Below are positions 32,201-40,162 of a DNA stretch of 64,000 nt, piece by piece; within the stretch, counting starts at the first letter, position 1; the number at the start of each line of letters is the position of its first letter. This stretch comes from Sarcophilus harrisii. Its lineage: Eukaryota > Chordata > Mammalia > Dasyuromorphia > Dasyuridae. The DNA is taken from contig NC_045427.1 in the NCBI RefSeq assembly GCF_902635505.1, positions 58,182,539 to 58,246,538 of the forward strand, read 5' to 3'. A program made the translations under genes and the position numbers. The notes beneath the pieces are model-generated. The model made no database searches. It was not told the DNA's origin and saw only the letters and a program-made list of their open reading frames with translations.

Positions 32201-35200
32201 AAAGCATGCACTGTTTTTTAAGAGCTCTGACTGTTAAACATTTACAAGCACAGTTGTGGACAATGATCCACTTCTAAAGTGTCCAAACTCCAAACGGGGT
32301 ATGGGAGAGTGGAAAAATACTAACATAGCCAATAGGTCCAATAGAGCTGCCTAACACCAAGGGTCATGATTCCATGACAGGGTCCTCCTGCAGCTTTTCC
32401 TAGGGCAATCTCCACAGTCAGAGGTGAGGGTAGGAGATCAAAGATGGCTCGGGCTTCAAGGACAGTGTAAGGAAGAGTGGAGGTGATGAAGTCATCCCTT
32501 GGGTGAACCAAGGGAACTGGGGATATTTGACAATGGTACAGGGAATAGAGCACTGGGCCAGGAATCAGTAAGGTTGGAGTTAAAATCCATCCTCAGACAT
32601 TTATTAGCTGTGTGATTCTGGGCAAGTCACTTAATCCTGATTGCCTCAGTTTCCTCGATTGTAAAATTGTACAAAATAATAACAATCATGGCATCTTTTT
32701 CTCAGGGTTGTTATTGTCAAATACAATAATAATTTTGGAGCACTTAACATAGTGGCTGGCACATAATAAGCACTATATAATATAATTATGTTATATTCCC
32801 TACCTCTATACCTTTCAACTTCCTATGAAATCTTCCTCTCATATATTTTCTTCTAAAGAAGAAATCCTTTGAGAAAGGACAGAATAATAGAATACTGGAT
32901 TTTTGGGGGATTCAGATGACTTATCTCTGATACCAAGTAAATGAATGAGCAATTCATTTCTACTCTTTCAGTTTCCTCATCTGTAAAATGGGTGAGACTC
33001 TTCTAGTTCTAAGAGTCTGTTTCTTCAGCCAACAGACCCCAAAATAACTATCTTTATCTTCACTGCACACTATTAACTCTAATCTCAGCTCAAAGGTACT
33101 AATGAGGTCAGAGGAAGCTTAGAGATAGGAAGGACAGAACTTAAAGAATTAGTCTTCAATTGCACATGTTTAACATATATTGGATTACTTGCTGTCTATA
33201 GGAGAAAGAGGGGAATGAGAAGGAAGAAAAATTTGGAATTTTTTTTTTGCAAGGTTTGTTGAAAACTAACTTTACATATATTTTGAAAATAAAAAGCTAT
33301 TATTAAAAAAAAGAATTAGTCTTAAGACCCATTCAAATCTGAAACTATCTGTTTCAGCCTTGGCTTGTATATAATAGCTGAGAGACTTGTTAGTGCACAC
33401 ACAGCCAAGACCAGGGACCAAAACCCAGGTCACCTACTCCTAGAACTTCAGGAGTTTTCCCATGATACTTGATAGTCAAATTGACCTACAGGACAGGATC
33501 TGACCTGTCTCTCTCCAGAAAAGAAAGAACAGGGGAAGAGAATAAACATTTATGTATTATGTGCCAGGGACTGTGCTAAACATTTTACAATTATTTTCTC
33601 ATTTGATCCTCACAACAGAGGTAGATGCTATCATTGTCTCTGTTTTACAGATGAGGAAACTGAGGCAGAGAGGTTAAAGTCACACAGATAGTAAATGTCT
33701 GGAGCGGAATTTGAACACAAGACTTCCTGACTCTTTATTGAGCCACTCTAGCTGTGTGGATGAAAAGTAGAGGAAAAAAGAGGTGAGGGAAGGATGAGTT
33801 TCTGACTCCCAACTCCTCCCCTACAGTCTCCTACACACTGAGAGACCCACATGTGCCATCCTGTTTACTCACCTGTCCTGTCATCCTCATCATCAAACTC
33901 CACCATGACAGAATGTCCATTGTTGGAAATGCTTAGCGACATGCAGGATTCATAGGCCAGGACCAGGGGCTTTAAAGTAGGGTCATAGACAGCCTGACTG
34001 GAGACAATGTTGATGGGAGACTGGCGGTCCCCTTGGGCAATGGGGTATAACTTGTGCCATTCAGAGGGACCTGTGCAAGCAGGACAGCAGAAAATAAAAG
34101 CATCAGACCTCCACATCTGCTCTCCAGTTCCCCACATCTTCTCCTTCCATCTCCACCAGCGAATGCCCTACCTATCCTTAAAGAGCCAGCTCAAATGCGA
34201 TTGCCTCCAGGAAGTTTTCCAAAATTCTCATCTAGAGAAGTTACTTTTCCTTTCTCTGACTTCAGAGTAATTCTGAACTTCTCTTTTAGACTCCTATTCT
34301 CTCATATATATTATGTGTCCATGTACCAAGCTGGGAATTCTTAAGGGCTAAAACAAATTCTTTACCTTTCTACTTCTCCTAGCACCTATTACAACTTTTT
34401 TTGTTTAGTTACTAAAGTTTTGTGGAATGAATGTTGAATGCTGTATAAAGTCAGAAGTCCAGAGTTCAAATCTCACCTCAGATATTTAGTCATTTGGCAT
34501 GTTTGCCTCAGTTTCCTCAATTATAAAATGGAGATAACAACAGCATCCATCTCCCAGTGTTTTTTGCAGGGATCAAATGAGTTAATAATGGTAAAGAATA
34601 TAGTACAATGCTGGGTGCACAGTAAGTATTATATAAATATTAGTTTTTGTTATCATTAACAATTTCTTCTACCAAATGAAAAGGCTGGATGAGATCACTA
34701 AAGTTTCTAACATACTGTGATTCTTATTTAGAAACATCTAAATGATAAGATATCAGAAGTAAGGATACTCAGAGACTAGATCTCACTCAAAACCTGATTC
34801 CTAGGATCTTTAGAAAACAGATCTCTCCCAAGATCCTCATTTTACAGATGAGGAAACTGAAGCTGAGAGAAATAAAGTGACTTGGCTAAATTATAAAAAA
34901 AATTTTGAACTCAGGTCCTCCAACTCCAATATTCTTTTCTCTCTTGATATGCCGCCTAAGTTTTATTTTTTATTTATTTATTTTTGCTGAGGCACTTGGG
35001 ATTAAGTGACTTGCCCAGGGTTACACAGCTAGGAAGTGTTAAGTGCCTGAGACCAGATTTGAACTCAGGTCCTCCTGACTTCAGGGCTGGTGTTCTATCT
35101 ACTTGTCCCAATTTTTAAATGAGTGGATACTTTTTATATATCTGACCCTTTAAAAACTTGCGTGTATGTATACATTCACACATATACATACAATTTTCAT

Positions 35201-36472
35201 GTGTGCCTGTGTGTCACACACAATACAAATATAGTTTTGATAAATGTAAAACTTTAGAATTTACAGTTACATTACAGCTATTTGGGAACTAAAGGGAGAC
35301 ACAGAACAATTTCTTGACTAACCGAACTAATAGAATGAATGTCAGAGGGAAACTAGAGTCATTTTCCCTACAAATCTTCAGGAGAAAAAAGGATTCTCCA
35401 TACCAAATGGCTTAGCAGTCATAAGGAGGCTGGATTAGCTAGCTCCCCAGTTTATCCAGTGCAGTATTCTGTGGTTCTATAGTTTCCCACTATAAGACCT
35501 CTGAAGACATTCGATTCTCTTTCTCTATCCTGCTCCAGCTTTTAAGTTTATCTCGTCCCTCTCAAGGTAGAAGGAAGATCCAAAATGAGGTCATTTGGGA
35601 ATTTATTAGAATCATGGGATTCTAGATGGAGGAACTGGGGGTACCTCTTTATGAGGAAGAAACTGGTTCAAAGTTAAGTGACTCATCCCCAATCATACAG
35701 GTATAATCCTAATAAAAGTCAGGATTTAAACCTGGATTTTTGGACTTTTGCAATTAACTCTAGTAATAGTTTTAAGAGAATGGAAGCTTTGATTATAATG
35801 TGGTTTTGGTTAAGCAGTAGGTTTGGTTTCTCTAGGATATCTTGCCTACGGTAATTATTTAATAAGTGTTCATACGAGTGAATCTGAAATATGTCTATTC
35901 CCTCAAGGTCATAGGAAATCTGGTACTCATGAGGGATTCCTTCAATGAGATAAAAGTCCAGTCCAGGATCATCTCCCCATCAATACCCTAAGTCTGCTAT
36001 AATCTGAGCAGGGTTTAGAGGCCCACCGTCTAAAATAAGGAAGGGCAGACAGTTTGCCTGTCTTCCACCAATAAATCCTCATCTCCTCGTGGGTTGATTT
36101 TCACTCTTGAGAAAGTGATTGTATATGCCTTGATCTTCAAATATAAGTAAAGGCATACCCACAACACCTGGATGCACACTCTCAGGAAGGCATATTCAGC
36201 ATTGATAAACACCCAAGAACACAGTCACTCGGCAAGCAACTATCTCTGTACACTTGTTCATATGCATAAATTCACAAAAAAGTCACATTTACACAAGGCT
36301 TCTTGGTAACAAGGAGAACACTGCTTCATTTGCTCTACCCAACATCTCCCATTTTACAAAGGCTGGAGCTAAGCTTCCTATCAGCTCCACAGAATCCAGA
36401 GCTCTTTAAGCTACAAGCACCTCTTACAAGGAACTTATGATCCAACATATAGCTAAGCATTCTAATGCCTTG

Positions 36473-36519
<47 letters not shown>

Positions 36520-38659
36520 CCAAACATATGCTAAGACAAATGCAAACTTTCGCACCACGGATCATCCAGGTAGGTGGATATACTCCCAGAAATCCACACC
36601 TTCCTACCTCATGCCCATCTCCAGGCATTTGTCCCCAACCACACATGTAATTCACACAGAAGGCTCCCAAACAAGACCCCTCCAGCATCCCCGGTACAAA
36701 CCCACCTGTACAGGAAGGCTCGTGGCACTTCTCTTCCTCCTGGCTCCCTGATTCTGAGGGTCTGCCAGCCACTCTATCCTTCTATGACTATTTTACCGGT
36801 GGCTGGTGGGGTTCTCCCCCACCCCCTACCCCTTTTAACTTCCTAAGTTTTCCTTGGGAAGCTGTGGTAAGTGCTAGGCTTCAGATCAGATGTGTATGAC
36901 TCAGATTCTCACAGCTCCTGCCTCTCTGTTTATTTTTAAATCCCCTTTTTTTGGGGCCTGCTGTAAATCCTTTCCTAGGAAAGCAGCTCCTCCGATGAGG
37001 CTCCCCATCCTGAAGGGGCAGCTCCAGAGCTAGGGACCACCCCCTGCGCTGTGATGGGGGCTGGTGACTTCAGATGGGTGCCTGTCTGCGCTGCTCTGAG
37101 GGAATGGGCAGGGAAACGATGTCAGCCACAACACCCCCTCCCTAAGTGCGAGGGAACATACCCACACTCAGGTGAAATCAACATGTTCTTAGGTATGAAC
37201 GCTCTGTACCCATTCCCTTCTGATTTTACTATTGCTGATCTCTATTTCATTGCATCTCTGTCTATGTTTATTGCTGTCATTCTCTGTCTCTCCCTCCCTC
37301 TCTCATCCTTTTCACTGTAATTTTTTTATCCATCCCCTTATGTCTGTCTGTCTCTATCTCTCTCATCCTTTTCACTATAGTTCTTTTTTGTCCTTCTCTC
37401 ATCCTTGTGTCTGTCTTTTTAACCCTTTCCATGTACCTCTTTCTTTTTCTCTACAAGTCTTCCTACCAATTTTTCTTTACAGACACAAGTAGACTTAGGA
37501 CCATCACCACATCTCTACCCACATCCCCAAAAAGCCCAGTTAAAGTGGAAGTCTTGACATACTTTCCACTGATGATCTCGGCACCACAAGTTCCTTTCTA
37601 GTTAAAAATGACCCATTCCTACTCTCTGGCTCACATTCTCCATCTTCTTTTTTTGCCTGCTTTTTCTTCCCCAATTCCTTACTGAACCCCTAAAATGTCT
37701 TTTCCCTTCCCAAAAAAGGACCCAGTCAGATGCATACTCTCTGGAACACTGGGGGCCCGCCTTCCAGGATAAGTGTGATCCCATAACTCCTTTCCAGAAG
37801 GCTGCCAGGTCAACATGTGTTTCAATGAGTTTTCATTCCCTCAGGTTAAGGCTTCTGTAGACTGGAGAGTCCCCTTCCCCCCACCTCCATTCTGCCCTGG
37901 TAGGCATTAATTGGAGGGGAAGGGAGGGAGAAAGGAAGAAATGTGCTCTGTAGGACTGAGGCTGGGTGCAGGAAGAGGAGGAAGATGTAGCTCAGACTTT
38001 GCACCACTTACTGTGTCCTGATCCTCTTGGGAAATAGGGTTTGGGAGCATGGAAGCATAAAAATGTGATTTAGAGCTATGAGATTATCCAGCCAAACCTC
38101 CTCACTTTAAAAACAAGGGAATTAGGATCACAGAAGGAAAATGACTTGTGCAAGGTCATACTGAGGAGATAACGAGGAATTCTGGGTCCGGGCCAAAAAA
38201 GCAGGGCTGAGGAAGCGTATTTGGATGGGGGGAAGGAGAGGGATGGAGGAGAAGGGAACCAGCTTCCCATCTGCGAGCGGGTAGCAGATCGGAGACGGCA
38301 GGTCTGGGTGGTCCAGGCTGCCAGGGAGGGCATGGGGTTCCAGACCGGAGTAGGAAGGAGTTGGTCTGGGGGAGGGAGCCAGCGGCTATCTAGAAGGTGA
38401 AAGAGGCGCTGGGGCAGGAGCTTGGCAAGCGGGGGCGAAGATTCCTGGGTCTCCGTTCGGACTGAGCCGGGCTCCAGTCTCCGCGGAAGGTGGGAGGTCC
38501 CGGGTCCTGCCTGGAAGCCGGAGCCCGGGCTCCACGCTGGCTTTCGGAGGGGAGCATCCAAGGGTCCAGGGGCCTACGTTTCGGGGTGGGGGGGGGGGAT
38601 ACCGTGTCTGTCCTCCTACCGTCCTCCTGGCCGTAGCCCCAGCCGTGGTGGCCGGTCAT
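20506..38659 (-). CDS. CA7: Carbonic anhydrase VII (CA7), complete gene, 7 coding exons
   Basis: Cytosolic alpha-carbonic anhydrase that interconverts CO2 and bicarbonate; in other mammals CA VII acts in neurons and muscle. Joining 38620-38659, 33873-34070, 27233-27351, 25375-25470, 22956-23018, 22094-22249 and 20506-20628 gives 795 nt, 264 residues plus TAA, the same length as human CA7. All introns are GT-AG. Exon sizes (198, 119, 96, 63, 156) follow the standard alpha-CA pattern. Zinc ligands are His96 and His98 (QFHFHWG) and His121 (SEHTVDG). The proton-shuttle His is 66 (NNGHSV) and the catalytic Thr is 201 (SLTTPP). There is no signal peptide or transmembrane segment. [14 protein letters not shown] at the N-terminus identifies CA7 rather than CA2, CA3 or CA13. 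Only two cysteines remain (56 and 185), and residue 69 (67 in CA2 numbering) is Met. Confidence 0.97.
21457..21722 (+). mobile_element. tRNA-derived SINE with RTE-like tail, full length
   Basis: A near-complete copy in CA7 intron 6, antisense to the gene. Head: GGCCACTAGGTGGTGTGGTG. B-box-like: GTGTTCAAATCCGACCTCAG. Core: GTGACCTTGGGTAAGTCACT. BovB-like tail: GTCACAAAGAGTTGGACATG. It ends with ACAACAACAA. This is the best template here for the SINE family. Confidence 0.88.
21735..21830 (+). mobile_element. MIR/L2-type 3' tail
   Basis: 'attagattgtaaactccttc' ... 'ttagcacatagtaggtgctgaataaatgtttgttga', the standard tail of this old family. Confidence 0.75.
22094..22249 (-). CDS. CA7: CA7 exon 6
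   Basis: 156 nt, GGA ACC start (GTKAQF) after the acceptor TTTCCAG; donor GTAAGT after EKQ. It holds the substrate-pocket block [16 protein letters not shown] with catalytic Thr201 and the Glu of the Thr-Glu hydrogen-bond network. Where human has Cys at residues 180 and 219, this copy reads Ser (AQFNSF) and Thr (EPITISE). Cys185 (NPKCLLP) is kept. Confidence 0.97.
22250..22955 (-). other. CA7: CA7 intron 5 with MIR
   Basis: A MIR/THER-type copy lies at about 22445-22705 ('attattacccccactttacagtgaaggaaactgaaatagg'). The remainder is unclassified. Confidence 0.75.
22956..23018 (-). CDS. CA7: CA7 exon 5
   Basis: 63 nt encoding [20 protein letters not shown] then Lys. The acceptor is TTCCAG and the donor GTGAGT, both phase 0. 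The human equivalent starts TGDEHPS from memory, so residues Asp and Pro are changed to Phe and Ala here. Confidence 0.97.
23190..23217. repeat. Poly(A) tract in CA7 intron 4
   Basis: A run of about 28 A on the plus strand (poly-U in the CA7 pre-mRNA). It lies about 170 nt upstream of exon 5 in the transcript direction. Confidence 0.9.
23251..24064 (+). mobile_element. 5'-truncated L1 with 18-bp TSD in CA7 intron 4
   Basis: The body is at about 23269-24046, flanked by the exact repeat GAAAATTCTACTCCATCA (23251-23268 and 24047-24064). It is an older L1 subfamily than the 1.4- and 9.7-kb copies, with 'gggcttataccccaaggagatac' and 'gatgaatacagag' variants. It carries the ORF2 C-terminal end and 3'UTR and is antisense to CA7. 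Its reading frame is disrupted. Confidence 0.92.
24065..25374 (+). mobile_element. CA7 intron 4 remainder; old L1 at about 24700-25060
   Basis: The stretch 24715-25060 is a decayed plus-strand L1 tail (GGAAACTGAGGGGAAGACCA, 'gaatgactgaataaaatgtagtatgtgactataatggaatattac'). The stretch 24400-24690 has MIR-like pieces. Confidence 0.65.
25375..25470 (-). CDS. CA7: CA7 exon 4
   Basis: 96 nt encoding [20 protein letters not shown] then [12 protein letters not shown]. The acceptor is TTTCCACAG and the donor GTGAGT. LHLVHWN and [10 protein letters not shown] are hallmark alpha-CA strands beside the zinc site. An A-run encodes the two Lys before Tyr. Confidence 0.97.
25735..26130 (+). mobile_element. 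MIR/THER copy split by an L1 3' tail (25797-25978, minus)
   Basis: The MIR starts at 25735 and resumes at about 25985 ('cacttcatctttctagcctcc ... ctataaaatgggaataa'). Between them is a minus-strand L1 3'UTR piece ('ttttattattccaaatacatgcaaagatagttttcagc'). A short imperfect repeat (TCGGCCAAGT / TCAGCCAAGT) brackets the insert. Confidence 0.7.
26690..26905 (-). mobile_element. tRNA-derived SINE with RTE-like tail
   Basis: Minus-strand copy: CAGTTATGTCCAACTCTTCT tail, 'gatgagaaaactgaggcaaac' core, and the head ending near 'cactctgtccactcacta'. Confidence 0.8.
26915..27085 (-). mobile_element. MIR-type fragment
   Basis: Blocks such as 'tccactttgtaaatggagaagaggaggcccagagaat' and 'ttgtctccatttcacaag' look like two partial MIR cores. 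The orientation is uncertain. Confidence 0.5.
27233..27351 (-). CDS. CA7: CA7 exon 3 (zinc-binding)
   Basis: 119 nt. It starts in phase 1 after CTCTCCATAG, and the donor is GTAAGA after the codons for SFSSE. It contains all three zinc ligands: His96 and His98 in [12 protein letters not shown], and His121 in GSEHTVDG. The [11 protein letters not shown] segment precedes them. No disabling change. Confidence 0.98.
28520..28660. repeat. 21-bp minisatellite, about 6.7 copies
   Basis: Unit ATGGCAAGGGCAGAAGTAGCA repeats with period 21 from 28520, alternating between AGCA- and AGTG-type copies. Being a multiple of three it leaves long open frames on both strands (MARAEVA repeats on plus, ALAITTS-like on minus). 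These are by-products, not genes. Confidence 0.92.
28830..29018 (+). mobile_element. MIR/THER copy followed by (GT)n
   Basis: A well preserved MIR core 'cattatccccattttccagatgaggaaactgaggcagatagcggttaagtgatttg' ends at about 28985. A GT run of about 11 units lies at 28997-29018. Confidence 0.82.
29760..30190 (+). mobile_element. Decayed MIR-like copies
   Basis: 'catgggatttagaactagg'-type and 'ctgtggtccagagagaaatgattggccc' blocks resemble MIR ends. Weak. Confidence 0.4.
30790..30912 (+). mobile_element. Marsupial SINE 3' part (Mar1-like)
   Basis: AAATCCAATTCACTTGCATG, TCCCTGATGTCATGGGCCTC and GGGAAAACAACC follow a SINE tail that I recall as common in marsupial genomes. The family name is tentative. 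Confidence 0.55.
30985..31320 (+). mobile_element. MIR/THER copy plus an unclassified old repeat
   Basis: The stretch 30985-31130 is MIR-like (GAGCATTAGATTTGGGGCC, 'ctgatctagaaaatgagg'). The stretch 31130-31290 ('ctttttaacctactttgtgccatgg', 'aatgcattaagaaaaatacacaggaatacaaaggg') looks like an old mammalian interspersed repeat I cannot name. Confidence 0.5.
31751..31995. repeat. Tandem duplication, three partial copies
   Basis: ACCCTAAAAATCAAGCTCCT-type blocks start at 31773, 31871 and 31937 (spacings 98 and 66). Each is followed by 'tctctagtatgttgtatgaactgtag'. A TA-rich run ends the array. Confidence 0.88.
32530..32790 (+). mobile_element. MIR-type SINE
   Basis: GGAATAGAGCACTGGGCCAG head, 'tagctgtgtgattctgggcaagtcacttaatcctgattgcctcagtttcctcgattgtaaaa' core and the tail 'agtggctggcacataataagcactatataa'. 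Confidence 0.8.
33143..33323 (+). mobile_element. Short L1 3' tail with 14-bp TSD
   Basis: AAAGAATTAGTCTT occurs at 33143-33156 and 33310-33323. The roughly 150-bp body is pure L1 3'UTR ('attggattacttgctgtctatagg', 'attttgaaaataaaaagctatt'). It is extremely 5'-truncated and lies in CA7 intron 2, antisense. Confidence 0.9.
33540..33745 (+). mobile_element. MIR/THER SINE near CA7 exon 2
   Basis: Classic MIR: 'tatgtgccagggactgtgctaaacattttac', 'gttttacagatgaggaaactgaggcagagagg', 'gagcggaatttgaacacaag'. It ends about 130 nt from the exon 2 donor. Confidence 0.85.
33873..34070 (-). CDS. CA7: CA7 exon 2
   Basis: 198 nt, acceptor CTTGCACAG, donor GTGAGT, phase 1 at both ends. It encodes [20 protein letters not shown] and onward to DEDDRT, the conserved alpha-CA N-terminal block. 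Proton-shuttle His66 lies in [10 protein letters not shown]. Two residues later in the pocket wall, human CA7 has Gln (HSVQVDF, from memory) where this reads Met. Cys56 (ESCMSL) is kept. Confidence 0.97.
34150..34435 (+). mobile_element. L2-type LINE 3' end
   Basis: 'aaagagccagctcaaatgcgattgcctccaggaagttttcc' matches the L2 3' end. A run 'ctcctagcacctattac' and a decayed tail follow. Confidence 0.7.
34440..34955 (+). mobile_element. Two MIR/THER copies
   Basis: 34440-34690 ('agttcaaatctcacctcag', 'tgcctcagtttcctcaattataaaatggag', 'tgctgggtgcacagtaagtattatataa') and 34830-34950 ('cctcattttacagatgaggaaactgaagctgagag'). Confidence 0.75.
34957..35112 (-). mobile_element. tRNA-derived SINE without RTE tail (WSINE-like)
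   Basis: A minus-strand copy of the second SINE type here: 'gctgaggcacttgggattaagtgacttgcccagggttacacagctaggaag', 'gaactcaggtcctcctgacttcagggctgg'. It ends at a T-rich (TTTA)n tail on the plus-strand left side. Related copies are at 45955-46110, 53286-53420 and 55725-55870. Confidence 0.82.
35590..35770 (+). mobile_element. MIR-like copy
   Basis: 'gaatcatgggattctagatggagg', 'gaggaagaaactggttcaaagttaagtgactcatcc', 'gtcaggatttaaacctgg'. Confidence 0.65.
36476..36516. repeat. (CA)n microsatellite in CA7 intron 1
   Basis: About 20 CA units. It explains the Thr-His and Val-Cys repeat ORFs on the two strands. Confidence 0.97.
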
Positions 38660-38960
38660 AGCGCTGCCGCCGCCGTTCCCGCTGCGCACCTGTCTCGGTT
38701 ACAGCTCGGGCTCCCGCACTCGCTCTGCGGGCAGCCGACGCCGAGCCCCTGCTTAAAGCCTCCGGCAGTTTGGCCGCGGGTGGAGATCCTCGGGGACCCG
38801 CCTCCCGCGTGCATCCTGCCCCACCTCCTCTCTCCTCCCACCTTACCGGGCCAAGGGCTGAGATGGGGAGATGATGGGACGCGGACCAGAGAAGGGGAGG
38901 AGGACTTTCAGCTGCTTCTCTAAGAGGCTGCCTGCGCGTGCCTTTCCTAGTTTGGGGGCG
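38380..38960. promoter_or_regulatory. CA7: CA7 GC-rich promoter / CpG island
   Basis: CpG-dense sequence surrounds CA7 exon 1, sharply different from the AT-rich flanks. No TATA box is evident upstream of the ATG on the minus strand. A poly(G) run (about 38584-38598, plus strand) lies 20-35 nt inside intron 1. The transcription start was not determined. Confidence 0.7.
38620..38659 (-). CDS. CA7: CA7 exon 1 (start codon)
   Basis: Encodes [13 protein letters not shown] plus the first base of the next codon. The donor is G|GTAGGA at 38619-38614. The ATG at 38659-38657 follows GCAGCGCT and matches the start of human CA7 ([13 protein letters not shown], from memory). Confidence 0.96.
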
Positions 38961-39179
38961 CCAGGAGGGGGAGCAAATTGTCAGGTGGAGGGAAGGGGGT
39001 GGTGATAAACAGCTGCCGTTGTGGTATGACTTGAGAAACTCCAGGCAGATTTTCTCCTCCATCCAACCTCAAAATACCCTCCTCCCGCAAAATCCCAGGA
39101 ACCTGTCTGATATTCAAGATTTCACCGGTAGAGATTCATTTATTGGGTTGGACCCTAAGGTTTTTTTTAAGATCCCATA

Positions 39180-39215
39180 GTTCTGTTATCAATGAATGAA
39201 TGAATGAATGAAGCA
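39180..39215. repeat. (TGAA)n short tandem repeat
   Basis: About five GAAT units at 39191-39211. Confidence 0.8.
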
Positions 39216-39804
39216 TGCCTAGGGGTGATGATACTTTAAATCTGTTTCTGTGTGACTATTGATTGAGAGCAAGGTTCGCTCTGAGGGGATGGGTCACTAG
39301 ATAGATGCCAGAGACGGGGAACCTTAATAAAAGCATATCGGAAGTTTTTGGAAACAAATTTCAGTGGAGGAAGCTGGACGATTTTGGGAAAAATCAGATG
39401 CAGATTTCCATCCTCTCAATATGCCCCCAGAATGGTAAAGTCCCCCTCGGGGACACAATTCTGCCAAGTGGGCTTCACTTGAGCTGCTGGGAGGCTTTCC
39501 GGACCAAAAGAAATAGTGATTGTATTGGGATCACTTCAAAAGATGTATTGGGGTCACTTGGAATCCGAATTTTAAAGTTGAACTATCATAAGGTCATAGA
39601 TCATCAGAATCAGAAAGAACTTTAAGAATTAATAATATTGGATAGAGGAGTGAATTAATTTAGATCACTAGATATAATTTAATTTGACAAAATTGTTAAT
39701 ATAATAACAAAAATTGTTAATACCAAATGTACAATAGTCTGCCACTTCCTTAAAAGTTCCTTATACTGTCAGAATTTCAGTAATGTACTTACATTCCTAC
39801 TCTT
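39216..39804. other. Intergenic, nothing recognised
   Basis: Moderately GC sequence grading into AT-rich DNA. No gene or clear repeat. Confidence 0.5.
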
Positions 39805-40162
39805 AAGATATTTCCTCTTGACTCTGGGAGATGACTATGAATGACTACATAGAATTCTCAATCCCTCTATTTTTGTCTGCCTGCATTTTTGATTTCCTTC
39901 ACAGGTATGTACACAATTTCAAAGTCCGATTCTTTTTGTACAGCAAAATAACTGTATGGACATGTATACATATATTGTATTTAACTTATACTTTAACATA
40001 TTTAACATGTATTCGACTACCTGCCATCTGGGGGAGGGAATGGGGGAAGGAGGGGAAAAGTTGGAACAAAAGGTTTTGCAACTGTCAATGCTGAAAAATT
40101 ACCCATGCATATATCTTGTAAATTAAAAGCTATTTAAAAAAAAAAAAGATATTTCCTCTTGA
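39805..40162 (+). mobile_element. 5'-truncated L1 with 17-bp TSD
   Basis: The body is at about 39822-40145, flanked by AAGATATTTCCTCTTGA (39805-39821 and 40146-40162). It is 3'UTR only: ACTCTGGGAGATGACTATGA, a G-rich run, 'aaattacccatgcatatatcttg', and a poly(A) of about 10. Confidence 0.93.

Larger units (their letters stand above)
27352..33872 (-). other. CA7: CA7 intron 2 (6.5 kb)
   Basis: The largest CA7 intron. It holds MIRs, a minisatellite, a tandem duplication and a young-looking L1 tail (listed). The stretches 27870-28500, 29020-29740, 30200-30780 and 32000-32530 carry no repeat I recognise. Confidence 0.8.
34071..38619 (-). other. CA7: CA7 intron 1
   Basis: Contains L2/MIR/SINE copies in its exon 2-proximal third (listed) and a (CA)n tract. 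The stretch 35780-38400 is otherwise free of recognised transposons. A pyrimidine-rich near-duplication of about 60 bp lies at 37300-37400 (TCTCATCCTTTTCACT at about 37302 and 37363). Confidence 0.75.

Noticed and set aside
36335-36772. A 145-residue ORF with Cys-Val repeats
   Set aside because: Created by the (CA)n tract; no similarity and no coding signals.
38390-39062. Several overlapping Arg/Pro/Gly-rich ORFs around CA7 exon 1
   Set aside because: Typical CpG-island open frames. Only the 40-nt exon 1 matches a known protein.
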